Source: Deroplatys truncata (lineage: Eukaryota; Arthropoda; Insecta; Mantodea; Mantidae). From it: 64,000 nucleotides of DNA. The stretch's first letter is position 1. Every line of letters starts with the position of its first letter. The DNA is taken from the NCBI GenBank assembly GCA_030765065.1, contig CM060990.1:495680190-495744189 (forward strand). Reading direction: 5' to 3'. A program made the position numbers and the translations under genes. Below, in pieces: positions 13,210-22,298 of this stretch. The notes under the pieces are model-generated. The model was not told where the DNA came from, did not search any database, and saw only the letters and a program-made list of their open reading frames with translations.

Positions 13210-14323
13210 ATGCTTGACGAAAAGTTTTCACAAACACAGAAACAAAATCAAGAACATGAGAAAACGTGGGATGACAAGTTTCATTCCATTTATGAGGAAA
13301 TGCTGGAAAAACTAAGAAACGAGGAAGTTTCGAAAAAGGTACAAAATATAAATGTCAAAATTTCTGACGTAATACACAAACAGGATGCAAGTTGTCACTC
13401 CATCCAGAAAATTATTGATATTTTAATGCAAAAGGTTTGTAGCATGAATGCAAATAGTGGTGTTTCTAATGGAAATTCATCAACTATAGCGCAACGTGAA
13501 AACAATAGTATAAGGGAAATGTCAAATCACCTCTTAAGTAATATGAGTGAAGCAGCAGGTTCTTCAATGCCTAGTGCTTACATTTGCAACGGCAATACAA
13601 GTATGCAGCGACAAGCAGGTTAATTTATCACTTACATGAATCATAACGCATGTCTGAATGACCTCCCACTACCGACTTTTTCTGCTGGGATAATGACCCT
13701 CCTATAAACTTTATCGAGCAGCTTCAGAAATATTTCCCGCTGAAAAATGTGTCAGAACCTCTGAAGATGACCATTATTAGGAGATGACTGACAATAGAAA
13801 CTCAAACTGGGTGCGGATAGCTATGGGTCCGGGAAATAATTCTGAATACGTTCAGCACCTATTCCAAAATCATTTCTCGAACTTAAGTCAATAGCAAAGG
13901 GTTAGAGCAAGATTGTGCTATGGTCAATATCCACCACGTGAGAACATCAGCATAACCGATTATTTACCGCATAACTCGCGATATATAAAGTATTTGAGAC
14001 CCCAAATCACAAAGGAAGGTTTTATCAATTTAATGACAAATCACTTGGCACTTCGTATTCAAAATTATCTCCTTATTGCTAAACCCCGAACAATTATGGA
14101 GATATTGATCTAATTTCAGCTTTAGAAGATCAGGAGCATGAATCTATCTCACCATGGGAAAGCAATTGGTGGGAAAAGAACCCACGAGGAAATAATATTC
14201 ATTCAAATCATAGGGTATATGCAGGTCGGGAAGATGGTGTTCGAAACAGTTATTAACACCCCATGCCGCACTTTTCTGGAGAAAAGCACCATGAACGTCG
14301 CGGAGGCATACAAAATGGGTTAA
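13210..14323 (+). pseudogene. gag: gag remnant of gypsy-type retroelement
   Basis: Gag would form the retroelement particle. The first piece (13210-13623, 137 codons) is charged and heptad-like near its start, consistent with a coiled coil. A middle piece near 13680-13790 reads as a 'DPPINFIEQLQKYF'-type phrase typical of insect gypsy capsid domains. A later piece (13913-14113) contains 'YGQYPPRENISITDY' and 'RYLRP'-like phrases of the same domain. Frames change between pieces and stops occur, so the gene is dead. The assignment comes from these capsid-like phrases and from position between primer binding site and protease. Confidence 0.65.
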
Positions 14324-14969
14324 CTTTATTCACGCAAGCAACAGAAGCCCAGTGAGGGACAGAAGGGGGCGTGGACGTGGCCGACTTCGCAAGAAGAAAC
14401 AGGCGCAACGGACATCAGAAATACCACTACTACAGGTCCGATGATGAATTGTTAACTGGGTCGAACGAGCAAAGTAACGTGAACCATATTGACCAGTATG
14501 AAACACAAAATGTAGACTGACGTGGCAGTGCGCTCGCACCTGTCAGGGAGAACCGCCAACAAAATGAAAGAAATTTTGATACGTAAAATAATCCGTGACA
14601 TAATGGTTGGGGATTTCAGAAGTGTCACGAGCGAAAATTATAACAATAAGCTCTACTTTTCCACCAGCCCGAACCAAACTCTTACAGGAGAAATCAAAAT
14701 TGTGAACAACGCGCCAAGCGATTTCGACACGCTTTTCATAAGGATAAGAATCGAAGATAAGCGATTTCGTCACGCCATTCATAAAGATATGAATTGAAGA
14801 CAAACAACGACATACACCCTTTGGTTCGGGTGTCAGTTCTTATGTATGCTTTCTAAACTTATATAGTCAACCTATAAATATGGTCTGAAAATTATAAGCT
14901 TACCAACATCCAACGTAATATGCAGAGTAGCCATCGGTAAATCAACCCAAATTATTAAAAAAGCAATGT
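14324..14969 (+). pseudogene. Retroelement gag/pol junction, Arg-rich stretch and unidentified ORF
   Basis: Near 14340-14410 one frame is very basic (a 'GRGRGRLRKKK' phrase), as in nucleocapsid tails, but no CCHC knuckle is visible. A 91-codon ORF at 14522-14797 follows; I recognise no motif in it. It could be the nucleic-acid-binding end of Gag plus the start of the protease domain. Confidence 0.4.
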
Positions 14970-15287
14970 TTGCTAACCATTAAGATTGAAAATAAAGTTT
15001 TTGAAATTATGTTCTGTGCTGTGGACAGACTTAACAATGACATAATTCTTGGATGCGACTTCTTTGACGAGTGCAGGGTGAAAACATATTTTGAAAGAAG
15101 TGCTGTTGTATTTCACAAAGACAACAAGGTAATAATAACGAAATTCGTGGAAGAACAGATCTGCTCCATTGAACTGACTCCCCAAGAAAAAGAACTAGTC
15201 GTTTCTGAACTATTCGTTCAGCAAATTAACCTTAACAGAAATACGGAAGTTAGAAGAATAATAAATGAAGAAAATTTGAGACCGTAA
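14970..15287 (+). pseudogene. pro: Retropepsin-like protease region of pol
   Basis: Within this 105-codon ORF the phrase 'NNDIILGCDFFDE' matches the C-terminal 'ILG.DF' block of gypsy-type aspartic proteases, which process Gag-Pol. The catalytic D-(T/S)-G loop lies upstream and is not seen in this frame, so the gene is truncated or frameshifted. Position between gag and RT supports the call. Confidence 0.6.
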
Positions 15288-15429
15288 GGATCTAAATGAA
15301 GAACAGGTTTTTCAGGGAGGAGAACCGATATGAACCAGTGCCAGGTAATGAAGATGACGTTAAAAAGAAAGCAAAATCATTGCAAAATATCAGAATGCAT
15401 ACGATCTAAGTGACAGCCAGATAGAACAA

Positions 15430-17190
15430 TTGAAAAACGTAATTAGTAAAACTGCAGATGTTTTCTCAGAAATTCTAAAGATATGCACGGTTTATACTCG
15501 CACATTCCAGGCAGATGGAATTAAACCATTTTGCCACAATTATGACAATTTGCCGAATAGTTTAGGACCACAATCTAAACAAGTTGTATATGACATGTTA
15601 CAAAATTCTGGTATGGACGGAGACTCGAAGCTTTATTAGTGCCCTATGTTGGACCGTGAAGCGCGGTTCACCCGTATCTTTAAGGGTAACTTTAGATACA
15701 AGACAACTGAATAGCTATATGGAACAAGACCATTTTCAGAACGAGAACGGAATTAAAATTATCTCAAAATTGTCAAAAAAGACGCTACATTTCGTCCATA
15801 GGTCTTACGAATAACTACTGGAAGATTCCATTGGAAGAAAGCGTGAGGAATTATTGTTCATTTATAATAGAAGGGAAGGTTTTCCGGTTCAGAAAATTAC
15901 CTTTCGGGCTTAAAAATTCAGGCAGTAGATTTCTTCGAGTTTTCAAAGAAGTTGTTTTTTAAATTCATAAATAGATTTTTTAAGTTACATACGAGGGCTG
16001 ATCAATAAAGACTGAGACTGATTTTTTTCACAGATATTTATTACTCCATTTCAATGTTGACATGATCTATTTCAAAGTAGTCCCCCCCCCTAAGTGAATG
16101 CACTTTTTATAGCGTCTCTGCCAGTCTTCGAACACATGGTGCAGGCCATTCTTTGTCAGGTCTTTGAGAATCGCCTCACTTTTCTTTAGCACTGCTTCAG
16201 TGCTCTCAAATCGAATGCCCCGGAGCTTTGCCTTTAGTAATGGGAATAAAAAGAAATCACAAGGGGTAAGACCGGGGCTTTAAGGCGGATGCGGTACACA
16301 GGTAATGTGGAATTTAGCCCAAAAATTCCTGGACTTGATTTGCGACGTGAGGCCGCGCGTTGTCGTGATGAAGTCGCCACCCATTCCGATGATGTTCTGG
16401 ACGTTTCCTTGTAATGTGCTTCCTCAGTGTAGCCAATACTGACGTGTAGTAGCTGCTGTAACAGTAGTGTGAGGGGGGAACTGCATGCTGGTAAATAATT
16501 CCATTCCGAAACACCAGGCCCACCTTTCTTAGCACAGAGGACTCGACCTTCTTTGAAGTCCTTGAACCACCTAAACACCGTTGCACGAGGTAGTGCATCT
16601 TCACCGTATGCTTGCTTCAGCTTTTCGAAAGTTTGAAGGCTGTATGATTTAAACGAAAATAAAATTTTATTGCGCTGTATTGCTCCTCTCGTTTCAACTC
16701 CATTTATGTGGTATGCGAAATTCAAGTAGGGTCAACAATATACAGCATTACTACCAAGCTACCGTTACGAGAGTGCTGTCGCTTATGGACATTATACATG
16801 AAACCCTGCTCTTTTCAAGTATTTGTGGTGGAGACATAAAACTATCAAAGAAACTACAGGAAAAAATCAGTCTCAGTCTTTATTGATCAGCCCTCGTAGA
16901 TGAGTTTCTGAAAATCTCCAAAAAAAATTAGCAACATATGTAGAATATCACCTTTGTGCTATCTCAACTAAATGAATGCGGTGAGCTTAAATAAATCCAG
17001 CTTTTTTGTAATACAGGTTAGTTTCTTAGGATTTATCATCCATAAAAATGGGATGAGACCAGATCCAAAAATAATTGAAGCTATAGGTAAAATTCCAGCA
17101 CCTAAAAATGTTCAACACCTCAGAAGATTATTTGCTATCTGGAATTACGTTAGTAGATTTTTCCCAAATATTCTCAAGAGGTAGTGACAT
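15430..17190 (+). pseudogene. pol: Reverse transcriptase region of pol, split by mariner
   Basis: RT pieces in order: 'FQADGIKPF'-like pre-RT region (15430-15639); 'RVTLDTRQLNSYME' (about 15685-15725), the motif with 'R...D.R.LN'; 'FRFRKLPFGLKNSG' (about 15885-15920), the 'LPFGL' block; then, after the mariner at 15992-16896, 'VSFLGFIIHKNGMRPDP' (about 17020-17060) and the 'HLRRLFAIWNYVSRF' connection. The YVDD catalytic block should lie where the mariner inserted and is not visible. Several frame changes confirm a pseudogene. Confidence 0.8.
15992..16896 (-). mobile_element. Shortened mariner transposon nested in RT (905 bp)
   Basis: The ends are inverted repeats beginning 'CGAGGGCTGATCAATAAAG' and identical for about 35 bp, flanked by TA (15990-15991 and 16897-16898). 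The minus strand holds a broken mariner transposase: 'EKLKQAYGEDALPRATVFRW' near the N-terminal HTH and 'HHDNARPH' with the second catalytic Asp. The usual mariner is about 1.3 kb, so roughly 0.4 kb of the interior is missing. It interrupts an already integrated retroelement. Confidence 0.92.
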
Positions 17191-17219
17191 TAAGAAAACT
17201 GATACAGAAGAACCATACA

Positions 17220-17640
17220 ATGGAGATGGCATAACGAACTTCAAAATTGTTATGAACGAGTTCAAAAATTGTTTGCTTCAGCCATACTTTCAGAACGACC
17301 ACAAAATGGGTGGTTACATGAAAGTTATGTTGACATATCTATAGGTGGTTATGGTTGTATTTTAGGTCGAAGGGATCCAGAAGACAATTTCCATGTTATA
17401 TGCACTGCATCACGAAAATCTGTGGAGAAAAATTTCTCTGTGACAGAATTAGAAGTGGCAGCACTTCACTTTGCTTTAAGTTGATTTAGGGCTTATGTGT
17501 ACACTCAAAAAGTAAAAGTCTACTCTGATCATGTTAGCTTAACATTAAACCAAAAGTTTACTCCTACTAAAATTTCGAGGTATGTTTACGCAATAACAAT
17601 TTACGACATCTAGATTATAACATCCCAGGAATACAAAACG
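17220..17640 (+). pseudogene. pol: RNase H region of pol
   Basis: RNase H would degrade the RNA strand during reverse transcription. 'DISIGGYGCILGR' (about 17330-17370) matches the 'D.S..G.G..L.Q' block; 'EKNFSVTELEVAALHFAL' (about 17430-17480) matches the 'E.NY..TE.E.LA' block; and 'VYSDHVSLT' (about 17520) matches the third 'TDH..L' block. Frames are broken. The sequence continues as retroelement to 17796, where Polinton E1 enters; the integrase resumes at 35774. Confidence 0.75.
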
Positions 17641-17790
17641 CGTTTAGTGATCTGTTACTAAGAGTTAGTTTTGTTAAAGGAATACCGGAAACTTTGGAGA
17701 AACCAAAACAAGAAGTAGCAATGTTGAGAATAAACATTAAACTGAATAAAGAAACAAAGTGAAAGATAAAGCGACTGGCAGAATTGCAGC

Positions 17791-17796
17791 CACTTA
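17791..17796. repeat. Left 6-bp target duplication of Polinton E1
   Basis: CACTTA, repeated at 35768-35773 directly outside the other terminus. Six base pairs is the Polinton/Maverick duplication length. Confidence 0.9.
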
Positions 17797-17960
17797 AGTA
17801 GTAAAGTACCCAGATTAAGCAATGGCTTAAGCAAATCCTGCCGTTAGGGGCGCTAGTGTCGCCGTTAATCCTTCTTAATCCCGATGGATTAAGTTGGATT
17901 AAGTTTGAAAGTGCTACTAGCGGTAGGATTAAGATAATCTGCGTTGCTTAATCTTGGGCC
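17797..17960 (+). repeat. Left terminal inverted repeat of E1, itself palindromic
   Basis: About 164 bp, matching the reverse complement of 35596-35767. Inside it, 'CCCAGATTAAGCAA' at 17809 pairs with 'TTGCTTAATCTTGGG' at 17943-17957, and 'CCGTTAG' with 'CTAGCGG', so the repeat can fold on itself. The motif GGATTAAG and its complement CTTAATCC recur throughout. Confidence 0.85.
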
Positions 17961-18829
17961 GAATTAAGGGTTTGAAGATAAGGTTAAATATGTATTGGGA
18001 CGTGGTTGAGAGGCGAAAGGATAAAAGAGGATGAGGGGGTTAGGAAATTGGAATGATTGGGAAAGAGGTATGAAATGAAGTGACGGATTAAGAAGAACGG
18101 GGTTTAGGGAGGTCTTGTCCTCACGTAGGTCGGGGGCAGAAAGAGTGTCAAGATGGCTGTTGTGGGATAAAAAGTGATTTAAACAGGAAGTGACGTGGCG
18201 TGTAGTGATTGGTGAAAATAAGACGCGACGGAATTGGTGGATAGTAGAGGAATAAAGGTTATGGATTGGTGAAAATAAGCTGCGTTGTGATTGGATGTTG
18301 GAATGGATTAAGGAAGGGATAGAGGTTTAGGGAAGTGTTTAGCGGTGTATGTTTGAACTAAGATGGTGTGGGATTATAGGGATGGATAAAATAGATAAGG
18401 TATGAGTGAGGGTTGTGTACGCGCGTGGAACAAAAAATTAGAAGGTGATAAGAGATTGAAGCGAGAAGGAGGCGCTAGTGTCGCTGTTAATTGTTGGATT
18501 AAGAGCGACGGTTGTAAGTTTTTTTTTGAGAAAGCTCCATGAGTAGTAGGATTAAGGTTAAGCGAGTTGAAAAAATTATTGGGGAAAAACGGTGGGAAAA
18601 TGACGAGGAGGCAGGTGTGATGTAGGTAAAGTCTAAGGGTTGAAAGAAGGATTTAGTTGGCGAACAAGGGATAAGAAGTGGGACAGGTGGTGACGTGATA
18701 GGCTATGGTTGGTGGGAATAAGCCGCGATGTGATAGGTGGATAGGAGAGGAATAAACGTCAGGGATTGGTGGAAATAAACTGCGTTGTGATTGGTTGGAA
18801 GAATGTATATAGACATGAGGAAACAAAGG
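17961..18829. repeat. E1 left subterminal region with duplicated blocks
   Basis: Non-coding. A roughly 105-bp block near 18198-18300 ('ttggtgaaaataag...gaggaataaa...tgcgttgtgattgg') recurs diverged near 18688-18800. A degenerate copy of the inner half of the terminal repeat ('ggcgctagtgtcgctgttaatt' through 'gtaggattaagg') lies at 18474-18560. The end of the element therefore appears to have been partly duplicated inward. Confidence 0.65.
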
Positions 18830-18837
18830 TATAAAAG
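18830..18837 (+). promoter_or_regulatory. TATA box of the E1 secreted coiled-coil gene
   Basis: TATAAAAG, 43 bp upstream of the ATG at 18873, at a normal spacing for an RNA polymerase II core promoter. Confidence 0.6.
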
Positions 18838-18872
18838 GGGAAAAAGCAAGGTGGCGGGAATAGATTGCAAAC

Positions 18873-20093
18873 ATGATAGCTGTTGTGACGGCATTGATAA
18901 TAGCAGGATTGGTTGGCGCAGAGATGGGCTGCATTAGCTTTGGGAGGTGCGGGTTCGAGTTGAATGACGAGACCGGTCATTTGGAAAATGTGACAGGATG
19001 CAATAAGGATTACGAAATGTTGCCTAACTGCACGTGCGTGTATCGAATGGGTAGTGTTTGTAGGTTTGGGTCTGACTTTATAAACTTGGGTACATTTAAG
19101 AAAGTGTATAATTGTTTAAACCCAATAACCAGATGTTAGAAGGGCGGAAGGTGTGGAGGGATGATGTATGGGTGTGTAAAGATGGGTCAAGTTGAATGTT
19201 CTGAGGGTTACATTGTAAACGGAAGGTGTGTGTGTGAAAAAGGAAAGCCGAGGGATGAAGACAGGTGTAATTTTTATAGAAAGCCGGTGAAGATGTATGC
19301 TGGCGACAACAGTTCGATTATTGTGAAGATGGTGGATTGTAGTTTGCTGATGGATACGGTAGACTTGCCGGACGGTTTGGAATTGGAATGGCGACTGACA
19401 CCGGAATAGAGTGAGCTCGTGATGGCTTATAGCGTTGTAAACCAGATGAATTTATACTTTTCTGAAAATTTTCTTTACGTTTTCGGGCGTTATGAAAAAT
19501 GGGGTGAATGGGAACTAAGCTTAGATGAAGGGAGGAAAGTGAGCGGGAGGGTAAAACGGTCATCTAGGTGGTCTGCGGAGGGGAAATTGAAATTAAATTC
19601 GGAATGTGATGGCGGAGAAGCGGGAAGGGTGTCTGTGACGAGCATAAGGAAAGCGGCATCTGAGCGGTGTAAGTAGGGGATGAATGGAATGAAGCAAAGG
19701 ATGAAGAAAGAGTGCGATAGTAAGGTGAAGGAAGTAAAGAGGATGATAGACGCGTTGAAGAAGGAAAAAGAAGAATGTGAAGGAAGGGCGAGAGAAATGC
19801 AAGGAATGGTGGAAAGAATGAAAAAGGAACTGGAAGAGAAGAAGCAGAACGTGACAAAGCAGCAGCTGTTGGTGGACAGAATAAAAGGAAATGTGGTAAA
19901 AATTTTGGAAGAATTTGAGGCATTAAAACAGATGATTGGTAAGTTGGAAAATGCATGCACGCGCGGAGCGGATGAATTTGCAAATTACGAAGCAAGTTAT
20001 AACGAAGACACAGAAGAAGAGGGTGGAGATGGCGGAGGGGATAGTGGGGAAGAGGTGAAAGAAGAAGAAGAGTTTGAATACGGGACGAAATAA
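18873..20093 (+). pseudogene. Secreted Cys-rich coiled-coil protein (E1 copy), three in-frame amber stops
   Basis: I do not recognise the family. One frame runs 407 codons from the ATG, broken only by three TAG codons (19137, 19407, 19674) and no frameshift. Residues 1-16 form a hydrophobic signal peptide. A Cys-rich domain follows (about residues 19-140), then a region ending in a furin-type site RVKR (near residue 230). Next comes a long Lys/Glu coiled coil (about 270-370) and an acidic tail (EEVKEEEEFE). No transmembrane segment is visible. The E2 copy at 38747-39966 shares the Cys pattern, the GRVKRS site, the coiled coil and the acidic tail. A secreted or virion-surface role such as attachment is an inference only. 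Confidence 0.7.
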
Positions 20094-20781
20094 AAAAAAG
20101 AATAAGGTAGCTGGAAAAGAAATAGGTTAATTATGAAAACAGAATTGGAAATAACCTATTGAGACAGTAATATTATTGTTCTTACAGTAGGAAAATGCTT
20201 TTGCTTGTATGTACTCGCAAAGAATGAATACACGACGCGCGATATTGGATGCAGAACAATTATGTGTGTAGGTAGGAAGACGGCATAGTGAAGACTGTGT
20301 GTTGGTGGAAATTAAAGAGCTGGTTATCACGAATGCAAACCTTGACTTGAGTAGGGCAAGCGATATCTTTTGTGCTCGCTAACGGAAGTCTGCGGTATAA
20401 GATAAAGCCAGCTAACGGGACCTTGACGGCAAAGTTGTAATGTAGAACGGTACGACGAAATTATACGAAAATGAAAGGAAAGAATAAATGGAACGAAACG
20501 ACTTGCTCACTCACAGCATAAATTAGGTATTAGCGGTATGCAAGCGTAGTTTTTTGCGCTGTTTAGCAAAGGGTTTGTTGTTGTGAAAAATGACGCTACA
20601 AAATATTGCGTTGTTTGATGCTTTTGCCTTGATGACAAATATTGCTGGAAATGAAACGCCTTTAGTGCTGATAGCTCAAGTCTTGATGCTGGAAAAATGG
20701 ATGTCTGTGCTTGTGGAAAACACATAAATACTGAGAGAAAAAACAGTGGCTTACCAGAATAAGCGAAAACAAGTTTAAGCG

Positions 20782-20827
<46 letters not shown>

Positions 20828-22271
20828 CAATACGTATACGCTTTGAATGTTATTGTTGTACCACAAACATAGTTTGTGTTATTCAGCAAATGACGTGTTT
20901 GTTCGCGAAACGCAAATATTGAAGCTGATAGTTTAAGCGTTGTTGCCCCGGTAACTGTGTATGTAGATGAATGCAGCGAGAAAAAAAGTAATGAGAACGC
21001 TAACTTAGAGCACGGACGAAGCAAAATAATTCTTTAACTATAAAAAACATAAGGTTTTAGTAGCGTATGAGGCTATAGGTTCAACGCTTTATGTGACTAT
21101 TCACACTACACCATTACATGATGGTGAAATAATAGTATGTATAAATAGAGAAAAAAGGAATACGTACCTTGAGAAGTGTTCATAACGGTTGCGCCCCATT
21201 TCGAAGACTTGGAGTTCGGTGGACACTTGCATATTCACACTCGCAATAAGAATGAGAACGCGTAAGAATGGCGTTTGTAAATACATGGAAGAAAAGAGGG
21301 TAGAAGGCGGTTTTTTGCGAAAACACTTGAACGCACGCACAGCGTGGGCAAAAAATACTAATATTAAAAACACAGTAAAGTATTGCAACGAATAAAAGAA
21401 AAACGCAGCGCTGTAGCGGCGGCTACCGCGGGGAGAGGCGGTTGCGCCATGTTGATGTGTAGAACTCCTGCTGAAGACTGGCTGTTGAGACAGGAAATGC
21501 GACGCCATGTTGAAAAGGACTGGTGACCAGGAGTGGGGGGTTGGCGTAGTAAATGGCTGCCGCGATACAAGTTGAAGAAGGGGCGCTGGAATATTTAAAA
21601 ATGGCAGTTTAAAAGGAAGCTCATTAGCGAGAAAACATTGAAAAATGTGGTTTTTGCTGTAAATGGCAGGAAAAACTGTTGCACGTGGAAAACGGATGTT
21701 GGGGCCATTTTATATGGTGCAACCGGAAGTGTTGTTGGAAAAGCACGCGATTACAGGTTGTTTTTTAGAAGTTGAGGCCAGATAAACCAACAGGGATTTT
21801 TGTAATCGGGGGTTTACCCGAGCGCTATTTTATATGGCGCAACCGGAAGTGTTGGTGGAAATGCACGCGATTACACTTTTTTTTTTTAGAAGTTGCGGCC
21901 GGATAAACCAACGGGGATTTACCCGAGCGCGAGCGGAAGTTGCGATAACGATAAGCACTATGTATAAAAGCACGGGCCAATAAGCCGATTGCTGAAGTGC
22001 GACGTTTTGCCGTAAAAGCAGATAGTGTGAAAAAAGTGTGCTCGTAAGCTTCGTGACATTTTTATACATTACTTTAGGCGCATTTGCACAGTGCTTGATA
22101 ATGGCGGTATACCGGCTGATGCAATAAGAACAATTTATTTCACGCAGTGCATTTTGTTTATGGTTAAGAGAAAATTACACACACAATACGGTTGCCTTGC
22201 GGTGCGTGTTGATATACTTAAGAGAAAAGGCGCAGCGGAAAGAACAGAGCATTTAGCAGGCGCGCGTTTTG
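20094..22271. other. E1 long non-coding interval with repeats and leftward TATA motifs
   Basis: In E2 the matching interval holds two leftward genes; here no related frame survives. It contains an AAT triplet run at about 20781-20823 (the poly-Leu/poly-Tyr ORFs there are artefacts). A tandem duplication has copies starting near 21708 and 21830: 'ttttatatgg(t/c)gcaaccggaagtgttg' through 'ggataaaccaac(a/g)gggattt'. Each copy has TATAAAA on the minus strand. TATAAAAG on the plus strand is at 21963-21970. Loss of leftward genes with retention of their promoter region is a possible reading. Confidence 0.45.
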
Positions 22272-22278
22272 TATTTAA
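22272..22278 (+). promoter_or_regulatory. Candidate TATA-like element of E1 polymerase gene
   Basis: TATTTAA, 27 bp upstream of the ATG at 22299. The motif is weak, but the position fits and E2 has a TATA box at the corresponding place. Confidence 0.4.
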
Positions 22279-22298
22279 ACGAAGCGCTGCTTAGCGAC

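Noticed and set aside
20507..21024. Leftward ORFs rich in Leu or Tyr runs
   Set aside because: The runs are translations of an AAT triplet repeat at 20781-20823; no other motif supports a gene.
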